Shown here piece by piece: positions 53,339 to 62,429 of a stretch of DNA of 64,000 bases. This stretch comes from Chondrocystis sp. NIES-4102 (GTDB lineage Bacteria; Cyanobacteriota; Cyanobacteriia; Cyanobacteriales; Xenococcaceae): assembly GCA_002368355.1 (NCBI GenBank), contig AP018282.1, positions 62,001 to 126,000 on the forward strand, given 5' to 3'. Both the position numbers and the translations under genes were made by a program. Below the pieces are notes generated by a model. The model was not told where the DNA came from. It was given only the letters and a program-made list of their open reading frames with translations, and ran no database searches. Within the stretch, counting starts at the first letter, position 1. Each line of letters opens with the position of its first letter.

Positions 53339-54352
53339 TCAATCAGTATGTCTAGCTTGATTTGATTCAATCATTTCTTGAATGTTTTTTGATATAGTAT
53401 TACAAATTAAATCTAGAGGTAAATCATTGGGATCTCGCTCAAAAGGATTTTCTAGCTCTGAGCCAATTTCTTCAATTCCGAACAAAACTAAACTAAATAA
53501 AGCCATAATCAAAATAGTCCAAAAATGAAAATGAACTACTAATTCCACTGGCAAAATTAAACAATAAATTACTAAAAGCTGCTTTAAACATAGTGAATAA
53601 GCTATGGGAGTAGGCGTTTTTAGAATACGCTCGCAACCTCCTAAAATATTAACTAAATCGTCTAATAATTTGTGCAAAGTATTTAACTGATAAAGATTTA
53701 GTCGGTTAAGAAAATACTGTTCTTGTAAATATTCTCCAAGCCAGAATATGATTTTTAATGGAGGATGTCCGCTTTTATAAAGTTGTTTGTACTTAGAAGT
53801 AGTCATTAATTCCATTAATTCTTCTTGGACAAATTCTTCTTGGCGCAAATGAATTTTCATAGCAACACAAAAAGCATCTATAAGCTTCATGTTTTCTTCT
53901 TTAATAGGGCTATCCATTAAAGAAGATTCACGATCGATTACTATTGATATCCCACGAGCCAAATTGCGAGTTGTATTTACTAAAGAACCCCACAATTTAC
54001 GACCCTCCCAATAGCGATCTTGAGCTGAGTTTGTTCTGAAAATTAATAGTAAACTTAGAAGTAAATTGATACTTAAAAGAATGTGACTTATTCCATTTCC
54101 TAAATCAAAAGATGGAGGAAGTTCTAGCTAATATGCCATCAAACCAATAAATAAACTATATCCGCTAAAAAAAACTATCCAAGGTAGAATGTTACTAATA
54201 ATAGCTCCTTGGAGTAACCATGCTATTTGAAAACCATTTTTATGTTCACCAGTGTAATTCTGGAATTTTCTTTTCCACGACCTTGAGAATTTGCGTTTTT
54301 TAAAAGCCGATTTTGCAGGATCTCTTTGGAAAAAACGTGGATGTAAAGGCAT
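53339..54352 (-). pseudogene. Bestrophin-family (UPF0187) channel with an in-frame stop codon
   Basis: The frame is continuous over 338 codons from ATG 54352 to 53339 except for a TAG after GYSLFIGLMAY (54128-54130). After the stop it reads FDLGNGISHILLSINLLLSL, then RTNSAQDRYWEGRKLWGSL and a normal bestrophin C-terminal region. The family forms anion channels; in phototrophs some carry bicarbonate, which would fit the neighbouring carbonic anhydrase. Two fragments (74 and 218 residues) would be annotated separately. Confidence 0.8.
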
Positions 54353-54475
54353 TTTCTTACCAAGAATAACGACATGGAAACAGATGATTTTGAAAAAGAA
54401 AATCGTGCAGGACGTGCAGCTAATTCTTAAGGAAATCCTTTAGTGCTAGTCTTCAGTATCGCTTTAGACGTAGTT

Positions 54476-55210
54476 TTATCTAATGCTAGATTGTATTTCC
54501 TCTATCTCAGCAGAACGAATTATAGCTCCGCGCTTATCTTCAAGGACATGATAGTAAAGTAAGGCAGCAGCAGCACCGCCAGCCAAAGGACCGAGCCAAT
54601 AAAGCCAAAAATAGTTCAGTCCACCTCCCATTAAAGCTGGTCCCAAATAACGAGCGGGGTTCATTGCAGCACCGCTCAAAGGTCCACCCGCGAGAATATC
54701 TAGAGCTACAGTTAAACCAATAAATAAACCCCCCATTTTTGGAGCGCGAAAATCAATTGCCGTACCAAAGACGACAAAGACTAAGAAAAAGGTGAGGATA
54801 AACTCCATAACTAAACCATTCAAAGGAGTTATGCCCTTTCCTAAACCTGGAACTCCCATATCAACTCTTTGAAGTATCTCTAAAGGAAAAGCTAGTTTAA
54901 TTAAACTGGCAGCGAAAATTGCTCCTAAACATTGAAAAATAACATACCCAAAAGCATTTTTTAAGTCAATTTTGTTGGTCAGCCAAGCACCAAAGGTAAC
55001 GGCTGGATTGAGGTGACCGCCACTAACGGCAGCAGTAGCACTGACCATAACTGCAATAATAAAGCCGTGTGCCAGAGCAATAGCAGCGATGTCTACTGCC
55101 GTTCCTGTTATTCCTCCTCTAATAATATAGTTAGTGGCAATTGAGCCTACTCCAATAAAAATTAAGGCGAAAGTACCGATAAACTCGGCAATTAAAGCTT
55201 TGGTGTTCAT
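54476..55210 (-). CDS. Aquaporin / MIP family channel
   Basis: 244 residues with six membrane helices and both NPA motifs (SGGHLNPAVTF and SGAAMNPARYL). Full length. It conducts water or small solutes, possibly peroxide. Operator D lies 68 bp upstream. Confidence 0.93.
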   Translation of the reverse strand: MNTKALIAEFIGTFALIFIGVGSIATNYIIRGGITGTAVDIAAIALAHGFIIAVMVSATAAVSGGHLNPAVTFGAWLTNKIDLKNAFGYVIFQCLGAIFAASLIKLAFPLEILQRVDMGVPGLGKGITPLNGLVMEFILTFFLVFVVFGTAIDFRAPKMGGLFIGLTVALDILAGGPLSGAAMNPARYLGPALMGGGLNYFWLYWLGPLAGGAAAALLYYHVLEDKRGAIIRSAEIEEIQSSIR

Positions 55211-55277
55211 AATTGATAATTTCTCCGAAGCTTGGATTTAGAAAAGTATTTTTAGCTATGTTGGTAGATTACAGAGC

Positions 55278-55302
55278 AAATGAGGTGGAAATTGGGGTAG
55301 AG
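55278..55302 (-). promoter_or_regulatory. Operator D, upstream of aquaporin
   Basis: Minus strand CTCTACCCCAATTT then CCACCTCATTTG; perfect TGTAATCTA box at 55265-55273. Confidence 0.7.
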
Positions 55303-55320
55303 CAAAGCAATATTTTGCGT

Positions 55321-56223
55321 TTAAGTTAGCGATCGCTGATATATGGCAGCACGGTCGAAGATATTACCTTTCGCGTCAATACCTTGAATTTCTAAATGTT
55401 TTGGATACACTTCAACAGCAGCAAAACTCAACTCAGAAACCGAATAAGCTGTCCAATCTGATTTACCTACAGGACGCAATTTCGCACCAGCACCGCAGGT
55501 TAAGTATGTTGTTCCTCTCAAAGAATTTGTTCTTTCGTAATGATGGTCATGACCGTTGAGATATAATTGAACACCATAACGGGAGAATAAGGGTGTAAGA
55601 CGCTCGATTAGCTTTACATTTGTTCCATGTTTTCCCGATGAGTAAATCGGATGATGACCAAACACAATTTTCCAGGGTTGGGTGGATTGCGCTAAATTAG
55701 CTTCTAACCAGCTTAATTGTTCTCGCCAAGGTGCTTGTGGATTCGTATCAAGGGCAAAAAATTGGCTGTTTTTTCTGGTGAAGGTATAGTAACGTCCTTG
55801 CATATTAAAATTTTGGTAGCCAATCTGATCAATTCCATTATTGGTCAAAATATCGTGATTGCCGATCGCTGCATAAAATTGAACTTGTTGCTTGAGTAAA
55901 TCCTGATAGGGTATTTCAAAAGTGCGATTAATTCTACTGATTTCTCCGTATTCGTAAATATTGTCTCCTGTCAAAAGAACTAAAGGAAAAGGATTAACAT
56001 TCGAGTAGCAACTGATGGTTTTGGCGACTGAATATTGATGAAGATCGCCCGTTCCCACATCGCCAACTGCCACAAAACGTAACTGGGGAGAAGACTTTGT
56101 AGTAGGGAAGGAAGAACAAGCTTGAAACTTTAACGGGTATTTATAGGCTAGGTAGCGATGAGTGCCTAATGCCAGTCCTAAACCACCAAAAGTTGTAAGT
56201 GCTAGAAAATTACGCCGTTTCAC
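55321..56223 (-). CDS. Exported metallophosphatase (purple acid phosphatase-like)
   Basis: 300 residues. N-terminus MKRRNFLALTTFGGLGLAL is a twin-arginine signal. Metal-binding motifs of calcineurin-like phosphatases: VGDVGTGD, LTGDNIYEYG, IGNHD, FGHHPIYS and NGHDHHYE. It should act in the periplasm on phosphate esters. Operator E lies 55 bp upstream. Confidence 0.9.
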   Translation of the reverse strand: MKRRNFLALTTFGGLGLALGTHRYLAYKYPLKFQACSSFPTTKSSPQLRFVAVGDVGTGDLHQYSVAKTISCYSNVNPFPLVLLTGDNIYEYGEISRINRTFEIPYQDLLKQQVQFYAAIGNHDILTNNGIDQIGYQNFNMQGRYYTFTRKNSQFFALDTNPQAPWREQLSWLEANLAQSTQPWKIVFGHHPIYSSGKHGTNVKLIERLTPLFSRYGVQLYLNGHDHHYERTNSLRGTTYLTCGAGAKLRPVGKSDWTAYSVSELSFAAVEVYPKHLEIQGIDAKGNIFDRAAIYQRSLT

Positions 56224-56277
56224 TAATTTCGCTTCGGTTTTTTAAGATTACGTTTGACCAATCTAGGTTACAAGTCA

Positions 56278-56300
56278 AATAGGGTAGAAATTGGGGTAGG
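56278..56300 (-). promoter_or_regulatory. Operator E, upstream of metallophosphatase
   Basis: Minus strand CCTACCCCAATTT then CTACCCTATTTG; TGTAACCTA box at 56264-56272. Confidence 0.7.
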
Positions 56301-56367
56301 AATAGTTTCAATCAGTAACTAATTTTGGTCTGGTCAATTAAATCGATATTGGGGATGCGCCGCTAGC

Positions 56368-57069
56368 TCACGCTATTGTCCCAAATAACGTTCCAACGAC
56401 TATCGTAAGAGCCATTGCCAATGCCCCTAAGAGTGTCATCCTCGCCACTCCGATAACAATATTTGCACCACCTGTACGTGCAGCCAGTCCACCCAAAAGT
56501 GCGAGAAACACGAGTGAACCAACTGCGACACTAGGAATCATAAGGTTTTTCGGACTTATTATAACCAGAATCAAAGGTAAAGCAGCTCCCACTGCAAACG
56601 TGGCAGAAGATGCAAGTGCAGCCTGAATCGGTCGCGCTTGGTGTATTTCTGATAACCCCAGCTCATCACGGGCATGAGCCGAGAGGGCATCGTGAGCCAT
56701 CAACTGACTAGCTACTTGCTGAGCTAGCGACGGCGTTAACCCTCTGCCGACATATATTTGGGTCAACTCTTCGTATTCAGAATCTCTGTAGTTCTCCAGT
56801 TCGCGCTGTTCGCGAGCCAGATCAGCTAGTTCTGTATCAGCTTGAGAACTGACTGACACATACTCTCCTGCCGCCATAGACATCGCTCCAGCCACCAGCC
56901 CTGATATCCCAGCGATAAGTACACCGCTCTTTACCGTATTGGCAGCGGCTACGCCTACTACTAAGCTGGCGGTTGATACAATACCGTCATTTGCGCCAAG
57001 TACGGCCGCTCGCAACCAACCAATTCGGTCTGTGTAGTGACGTTCAAAATGTTTATCTGTCCTGGGCAT
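56368..57069 (-). CDS. VIT1/CCC1-family Fe(II)/Mn(II) transporter
   Basis: 233 residues. LGANDGIVSTASLVVGVAA and AGAMSMAAGEYVSVSSQAD are the family's signature helices, followed by the cytosolic helical region (ELTQIYVGRGLTPSLAQQVA) and three C-terminal membrane helices. It exports or stores Fe/Mn. It lies 47 bp after the sensor kinase gene and is probably co-transcribed with it. Confidence 0.93.
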   Translation of the reverse strand: MPRTDKHFERHYTDRIGWLRAAVLGANDGIVSTASLVVGVAAANTVKSGVLIAGISGLVAGAMSMAAGEYVSVSSQADTELADLAREQRELENYRDSEYEELTQIYVGRGLTPSLAQQVASQLMAHDALSAHARDELGLSEIHQARPIQAALASSATFAVGAALPLILVIISPKNLMIPSVAVGSLVFLALLGGLAARTGGANIVIGVARMTLLGALAMALTIVVGTLFGTIA

Positions 57070-57116
57070 ATTTTCTTTTTTCCTGGTAGATATATTACTA
57101 TCTGGTTTTTTCTTAA

Positions 57117-58466
57117 TTAATTAATCGGCAATTTGACTTCAAAGCAACTACCAAGATCGAGTTGGCTAGTCACCAAAATTTTGCCCTGATAACGTTTAGC
57201 GATCGCCATAGCAATAGATAACCCCATTCCCATCCCCCCAGCTCTTCGTGTTCTGGCTTTATCTGCTCGCCAAAAGCGATCGAAGATTGAGGATAGATGC
57301 TCTGGTGCAATTCCCAATCCTGTATCTTCGATTCTGACCAGGATGTTCTGCCTTTCTTGTTTCATGGCTACAGTAACTTTTCCCCCAGGAGGCGTATACT
57401 GCAAGGCATTTTCAATTAAATTTCTAAATAGACGAGCCAGTTCTGCTCCATCTCCTTTGAGCATGATATTAGAGAGCAAATGAGATTCTAGAGTAATTTT
57501 CTTGGCTTGAGCAGAAGATTGAAATAGTTCGAGTAAATCTTCTAAGATTTCAGTTAGGCAAAGGTCAACCCAAGTTACTGTCTCCTGAAGACTGTCTGAA
57601 TCGATTCTGGTTAGTAACAGCAAATCTTCTACTAATTTGATGGTATGGTCGGTAGTTGAAGCGATCGCGGCTATTTTTCTTAAGTCTTGAGGATGCAGTC
57701 TCTCTGGATAATATTCCATTACTTGAACCGATGTTTTGATCGCTGCTAAGGGACTACGTAGCTCATGGGCAGCATCAGCAGTAAACTGTTTAAGTTGCTC
57801 AAAGCTTTGCTCGATTGGTTTGAGAGACTGTTTAGTCAACCATATTCCCCCTAAGCCAGTTAAGCCAATGACACCGATTCCCCCAATGCCTAAACCCCAG
57901 CGCAGACGGGTCAAAATAACTTCAATTTCATCAGTAACCTGATTGGCGCGAATATATCCCTCTAGCTGTTTGTGACTATTACTACCACTGTAGGCTGGTA
58001 AAGTTACAGTTCTGATTTTCTTTTGTTGTCCAAACTGCCATCCTGGTTGGGGCGGTAAATCATTTAATAACGTGCCTGCATTGCCTACTAGACGCTTTTG
58101 AGCATCAAACCATTCCACACCTTGATCTGGCTGACGTAAATGTTGCCACGGAATATCTAAATCTCCATCATCGTCGAGATAACATCTAGTTTGGGAAGAT
58201 GGAGCATTGCCGATTAATCCTCTTTTTTGACGTTTACCATAGTGAGCTTTAATAGCTACTAAATTATGAGAAGCAGCTTGGGCTAAAACTTCTAAACGCC
58301 GATCCATTTGTTCGTAAAGATTATGACGAGTATATTTGTAAATTGCCAAAGCTGAAATACCTAAAATCGTCATCATTACGGTCATGTAAGATAGTAGCAG
58401 TCGCCATCTTAGTGCTTGGGAACTACTAGGATTTTTAGATTTGTTTGAGACGATATCCAAAACCAT
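57117..58466 (-). CDS. Sensor histidine kinase of a two-component system (RppB/NrsS-like)
   Basis: 449 residues. Two membrane helices (about 22-45 and 190-213) bracket a periplasmic sensor region. H-box AAHELRSPLAAIKTS, N-box LFRNLIENALQYTPPG, G boxes DTGLGIAPEH and GGMGMGLSIA. The start overlaps the response regulator end by 32 bases. RppB and NrsS kinases of cyanobacteria sense redox state or metals; the ligand here is unknown. Confidence 0.9.
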   Translation of the reverse strand: MVLDIVSNKSKNPSSSQALRWRLLLSYMTVMMTILGISALAIYKYTRHNLYEQMDRRLEVLAQAASHNLVAIKAHYGKRQKRGLIGNAPSSQTRCYLDDDGDLDIPWQHLRQPDQGVEWFDAQKRLVGNAGTLLNDLPPQPGWQFGQQKKIRTVTLPAYSGSNSHKQLEGYIRANQVTDEIEVILTRLRWGLGIGGIGVIGLTGLGGIWLTKQSLKPIEQSFEQLKQFTADAAHELRSPLAAIKTSVQVMEYYPERLHPQDLRKIAAIASTTDHTIKLVEDLLLLTRIDSDSLQETVTWVDLCLTEILEDLLELFQSSAQAKKITLESHLLSNIMLKGDGAELARLFRNLIENALQYTPPGGKVTVAMKQERQNILVRIEDTGLGIAPEHLSSIFDRFWRADKARTRRAGGMGMGLSIAMAIAKRYQGKILVTSQLDLGSCFEVKLPIN

Positions 58467-59112
58467 AAACTGTCTCCACTAAATCGGCAGGCGCACCAAC
58501 CGCTTTTAACTTTCTGCGTAATGTCTTAAGATGAACTTTAACCGTTTCTTCTGAAGGAGGATCGTCAAATGTCCACAGGCGATCGATAATTATACTGCGA
58601 CTTACCAACTTACCTTGTTGGCGCAATAGCAAGTCTAATAAGCCGTATTCCTTGGGAGTTAAATGCACAGGTTTTTCTTGGTATGTAACCTGACAACTAC
58701 TGCAATCGAGGTGTAAATCTCCCCATTCGAGTATAGGCAGTAAATTAATGTTGCCACGTCTTAGTAAAGCGCGAATCCGCGCTAACAATTCAGGTAGATC
58801 GAAGGGTTTAACTACATAATCATCTGCTCCCACATCCAAGCCCATAACGCGATCGCTACTCATATCTCTAGCTGTTAGCATTAACACAGGAGTCATACTA
58901 CCTGTTTGCCGTAATCGCTGACATAAACTGATGCCATCTAACTTGGGCAACATGATATCAAGAATAATTAGATCGTAATCAGTTGCTTCAATGTATTCCC
59001 ATCCCATCTCTCCATCGATAACAGTATCAACAGCATAGTGTTGTTTGTCTACTAAAACTTCTAACAATGCTGCTGCTAATTGTTCGTCATCTTCTACTAT
59101 TAAAATTTTCAT
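58435..59112 (-). CDS. OmpR-family response regulator (RppA/NrsR-like)
   Basis: 225 residues. Receiver domain with acidic pocket EDD, phospho-acceptor in LIILDIMLPKLDG and Lys in VVKPFD. C-terminal winged helix (HLTPKEYGLLDLLLR; TVKVHLKTLRRKL). OmpR-type regulators bind direct repeats with about 11-bp spacing, matching operators A-E in this island, so this is the leading candidate regulator. No such operator is seen upstream of its own gene. Confidence 0.92.
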   Translation of the reverse strand: MKILIVEDDEQLAAALLEVLVDKQHYAVDTVIDGEMGWEYIEATDYDLIILDIMLPKLDGISLCQRLRQTGSMTPVLMLTARDMSSDRVMGLDVGADDYVVKPFDLPELLARIRALLRRGNINLLPILEWGDLHLDCSSCQVTYQEKPVHLTPKEYGLLDLLLRQQGKLVSRSIIIDRLWTFDDPPSEETVKVHLKTLRRKLKAVGAPADLVETVYGFGYRLKQI

Positions 59113-59197
59113 TACCGAAGATTGTCTTGTCTAAGAAATTTACTATCCAATACTTAACTATTTAACAAATCAATTAATAAGCCTAGCTTAAATGTTT

Positions 59198-59378
59198 TTA
59201 ATCCTGACAATTGGGGCAAAAATGAAATGATCACCCTGCTAGTTTTATTGTATCTATGGTTGTCCCACAAACGCGACAAGGTTCTTTATGTCTACCATAG
59301 ACTAAAGCGGAATCGCCATAATTTCCACTTATCCCTAACAAGTTTAAAAAATTGCTAAAGGTAGTACCCTGGCTGATG
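59198..59378 (-). pseudogene. Fpg/MutM DNA glycosylase, C-terminal fragment
   Basis: The minus strand reads GTTFSNFLNLLGISGNYGDS then HKEPCRVCGTTIDTIKLAG, a TGA where Arg is expected, and SFHFCPNCQD before TAA at 59198. This is the Fpg zinc finger region with a CGA-to-TGA change. The rest of the gene is missing. Confidence 0.75.
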
Positions 59379-59465
59379 GACACAAATGGATGAAAAGTAG
59401 AACTAGCATAAAAAAGTGGGCAGTAAGCATGAGACACTGAAATTACGAAAAACCAGTGAGAAATC

Positions 59466-59543
59466 ATGACTCAACACCCACTCCTTTATAATCAACTAAT
59501 GCGATACTTGCGTCCATTAGTCAGGCTAAAAGCCAAAAAATAA
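59466..59543 (+). pseudogene. Transposase N-terminal fragment
   Basis: 25 codons from ATG 59466 reading TQHPLLYNQLMRYLRPLVRL, then a stop at 59541-59543. The HPLLYNQLMRYLR start is that of a cyanobacterial transposase group. Only this scrap remains beside the fpg fragment, so an IS-mediated deletion probably joined the stress island to the PRTRC operon. Confidence 0.45.
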
Positions 59544-59559
59544 CCCATCACTAATTAAT

Positions 59560-60426
59560 TTACAAAGCAATAGTAGCTCTTTCTACTATCGAGTCAATAT
59601 TTTCTTGATTTATAAAAGTGGACTTCATTGAGCCACGAAACAAATCTATTTCAATCTGCATTCGTTTCAGTTGATTGTTTAACAGTTGGTGAACCATTTC
59701 TGCCGCTATAACCGCCATTTGGGAGTTGATATTTAGGCTTTGTCCATTAAGTATTACCTGTTCTGCACAGGATACATCTTCATCCTTTTCAGATTGTATT
59801 AATAGTTGAGGATATTGAATAGAGGGTAAGGGCAATCTCAAACAAGTGGCAGTTTCCAGTTGATAGTCTTCTATTTCTATAGAGTACCAATTACCAATAG
59901 CAACTTGTCCGTGAGTATAAGCATTACCACAATCGATCCACCAACAAGGAGCGTAAGTTTGTCCATGACAGATTAAACTAACATGATCGATCAATAGTTC
60001 TTCAATTTGTTGTCTAGCATTAGTATTGTCTACACAACCAATGACAATAGTAGGAATTACTCCGTTGAGTATTAATTGCTCGACTGTTTGTTCTATCGCT
60101 GTGATGTTTAATTTGGGAAACATAGTTTTATAACGCATGGCTAGAGCTTGTGCCTTGTTAAAACCCAATTCTCCACTACAGAAATTTTGTCGCCACAGAT
60201 TTTTCGTTTCAACATTGTCAAAATCAACAAAAGTTAGATTGACTCTTTTTCTCATCTCCACCAGAAAGTTAGCTATACGACACAAAAGAGGAGCGAGAAA
60301 ACTTCCCGTTCCCCCACAACCAACTAGATAAATGCGTACTGAATTATAGTTAAAGTAAATTGGCTTGGCATTTAGGATAGAAAGATCCATAAAATTTAGT
60401 TGTAATGGATCAAAAATCAGTGACAT
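59560..60426 (-). CDS. PRTRC system ThiF family protein (E1-like)
   Basis: 288 residues. Nucleotide-binding GCGGTG (36-41), then FVDFDNVETKNLWRQNF and a later IVIGCVDNTNARQQI, all typical of the PRTRC ThiF/E1 branch. E1-like enzymes adenylate the C-terminus of a ubiquitin-like protein. It overlaps the JAMM gene by 17 bases and is last in the operon. Confidence 0.85.
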   Translation of the reverse strand: MSLIFDPLQLNFMDLSILNAKPIYFNYNSVRIYLVGCGGTGSFLAPLLCRIANFLVEMRKRVNLTFVDFDNVETKNLWRQNFCSGELGFNKAQALAMRYKTMFPKLNITAIEQTVEQLILNGVIPTIVIGCVDNTNARQQIEELLIDHVSLICHGQTYAPCWWIDCGNAYTHGQVAIGNWYSIEIEDYQLETATCLRLPLPSIQYPQLLIQSEKDEDVSCAEQVILNGQSLNINSQMAVIAAEMVHQLLNNQLKRMQIEIDLFRGSMKSTFINQENIDSIVERATIAL

Positions 60427-61084
60427 GATGACAATAATGATTAATATCTTGATAAATTCGATTTGAGTCGATATTGAGGAAGAGTCCGTGGATGCAAACC
60501 CGACTTGTCACTTCTAGCTGTTGATTAGTTCTGCCGAAAACCGTGCTGATTCGGCATCCAGTCTCCTCTCGATTATCGGTATTAGAAAAGAAGGCGTTGG
60601 CATGACCATGACTGTGGATTTCAATCGCTGCTGGTTCGGGATAAGGGTCTAAACACACACAACTGTAAGGGGTACATTCTTGTTCTGGTTTAAATACTTC
60701 CCAACCTTCACCACGCCAATAGAGATAAAAAAGTTGTTCTAGATCTGGATATCGCAGAATTTCAGCGATAATATCTTTAACCTTTTCTCTGGGTACTGGA
60801 GATACTAATAATTGAAACTGAGGGCTTAATTCAATTAATCCTGGGGTCGAAACCCGATGGTAGAGAGCCACCGCCCTAAATTCAGTTCTAGTTATTGAAC
60901 GAAAGATGCCATTACCCGCCCAGAGAAAATCTTGGGGCAGGGGAGGACACGGGGAGGACGTTGCCTGTGGGTTTCCCGCAGGCTTTATCGTTCGTGTTGT
61001 CGTCGCACGGCAACCCGTGAGCTGTCCGTGTTGAATAGTTGTTTCTTTGACGATGGAATGACTTAATATGTTTAGGGGCATCAT
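60410..61084 (-). CDS. PRTRC protein A-like JAMM/JAB metalloprotease
   Basis: 224 residues. A perfect JAMM motif HxHx7Sx2D: His157, His159, Ser167, Asp170 in EIHSHGHANAFFSNTD. JAMM proteases remove or mature ubiquitin-like modifiers. Residues about 21-50 (QLTGCRATTTRTIKPAGNPQ and onward) are coded by repeat-like palindromic DNA (60936-61022) and look like an in-frame insertion. Three bases separate it from the E2-like gene. Confidence 0.82.
   Translation of the reverse strand: MMPLNILSHSIVKETTIQHGQLTGCRATTTRTIKPAGNPQATSSPCPPLPQDFLWAGNGIFRSITRTEFRAVALYHRVSTPGLIELSPQFQLLVSPVPREKVKDIIAEILRYPDLEQLFYLYWRGEGWEVFKPEQECTPYSCVCLDPYPEPAAIEIHSHGHANAFFSNTDNREETGCRISTVFGRTNQQLEVTSRVCIHGLFLNIDSNRIYQDINHYCHHVTDF
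60936..61022. repeat. Palindrome-rich insertion in the JAMM gene
   Basis: Contains GCCTGTGGGTTTCCCGCAGGC-like stem DNA and, further on, GCACGGCAACCCGTGAGCTG. GC content is clearly above that of the flanks. The reading frame stays open through it. Confidence 0.55.
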
Positions 61085-61087
61085 GGT

Positions 61088-61750
61088 TTAATAATTGATA
61101 AGTTGAGTAAGGTCAGTCAGGGTTTGATTACTTGCAATCAGATCCTGTTCTGGATATGCAGTGTTTAAACTCTGACTGACGGTTTGCAACTGTTTGATAA
61201 TATTGTGAGGAAAAGCTTTTGATTTTTTGTCCTGGTAGTCTTGGTTGAATTTTGAATTAATATAAGAATTCCATATAGCTTCAAAACTGTTTGTTTCGGG
61301 CAAAACTTTCCCCCAACACACTTGACCTGTAGAACTAATATTGGGTAAAGGATAGTTGTACAGTGGCGAACTTAAACTTAAATCCCGACCTTTATAGGCA
61401 TAAAGCCATAACTGGCGATTGGACTCCGTCCACGCGTTGCGATCGCAATGTACAATTATTACTCCCGGTAAAGGTAATCTCAATCGATCATCATCAATTT
61501 TTAGCTCATAAATGCTGGGAGGAAGAGAACTGATGGTTAATGTCTTTTCTCTTTGCTGGCAGATCTTTAGAAGTTTTAAATTAGATAGATACCAATCGGA
61601 TTGATAATCAGTCTGTTGAATCGATTTAAGTAATGAGGGGAAGTCAATCTGTTTAATACTAACTTCCCCTGCTTCTTTCAAAATAAAAGTTGATGAGTTT
61701 TCTTCAAACAAGAGTATGGCCCTAGCCTGTTGAACTAGTTTTTCAATCAT
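61088..61750 (-). CDS. PRTRC protein B-like (E2-like fold)
   Basis: 220 residues. The segment PLPGVIIVHCDR, then LWLYAYKGRD and PLYNYPLPNISSTGQVCWGK matches PRTRC protein B, related to prokaryotic E2-like families. Cys145 in TGQVCWG occupies the place of the E2 active-site Cys (compare G-x-V-C-L in UBC enzymes). The start overlaps the preceding stop by eight bases. Confidence 0.78.
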   Translation of the reverse strand: MIEKLVQQARAILLFEENSSTFILKEAGEVSIKQIDFPSLLKSIQQTDYQSDWYLSNLKLLKICQQREKTLTISSLPPSIYELKIDDDRLRLPLPGVIIVHCDRNAWTESNRQLWLYAYKGRDLSLSSPLYNYPLPNISSTGQVCWGKVLPETNSFEAIWNSYINSKFNQDYQDKKSKAFPHNIIKQLQTVSQSLNTAYPEQDLIASNQTLTDLTQLINY

Positions 61751-62429
61751 TTAGATCTATCTGGTTGGCAATCTGTTGCATTACTTTATTGATTGCCAAC
61801 TTTGCGACAGCAACATTATCTGTAAACCAACGATCAAAAAACAGTAGCAACTCAAGTTTTTCTAAAGCTTCTTCATACTCCTGTTTTAAATTAACTATCT
61901 CACTAGTAGTAAACTCAAATTCATTACTACCTTCTAGATGGGAGTCTAACCATAAATTTCCAGTCATTGACCAGACATACCTAACAGCATCTGGTAGTAA
62001 CTGTAAAGGATGGTAATCGGGTAGATTTATTAACTGATTTTCAATCCAAAGTAACCCAGTTCCGTTGTAGTCGTAGTAATCAAAAAACCGATCACTATTG
62101 GTATAAATAAAATACCAACTAGCCCCTTCTCCGTAATAGTACCAATCATAGCCATTAAATCCCATTGGTTCGATGGCTATATTTTTGATTCCCTCGTAAG
62201 ACTTTTGTTTACTGTTATTAGAGTAATCATAATAGTAACAGGGAAAATAGTCTTGATTTAACAATTCAAATAACCTGTCGTCAAGATAACTTAAAGTATT
62301 GTCATTAAGGACTAATTTTGGACTTAGTTTAGCGTATTCTTGGGGAAATAAAGTTTTTAAACTCTCAAGTCCCCTAAATCTAGTTAATACTTCCTCAGTT
62401 TGTTCGATTAATGAGTTGATTTCCATCAT
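61743..62429 (-). CDS. PRTRC operon protein of unknown function (possibly protein F)
   Basis: 228 residues, very rich in Tyr, Trp and Asp in the middle (YFPCYYYDYSNNSKQ; NGYDWYYYGEGASWYF). No catalytic motif seen. It overlaps its neighbours by four and eight bases and is therefore part of the cassette. Whether it equals PRTRC protein F cannot be decided by eye. Confidence 0.6.
   Translation of the reverse strand: MMEINSLIEQTEEVLTRFRGLESLKTLFPQEYAKLSPKLVLNDNTLSYLDDRLFELLNQDYFPCYYYDYSNNSKQKSYEGIKNIAIEPMGFNGYDWYYYGEGASWYFIYTNSDRFFDYYDYNGTGLLWIENQLINLPDYHPLQLLPDAVRYVWSMTGNLWLDSHLEGSNEFEFTTSEIVNLKQEYEEALEKLELLLFFDRWFTDNVAVAKLAINKVMQQIANQIDLND

Noticed and set aside
59231-59467. 78-residue intact small protein
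   Set aside because: Its C-terminal two thirds is an Fpg zinc-finger region ended by a TGA in place of Arg, and its N-terminus is unrelated sequence; treated as a pseudogene.
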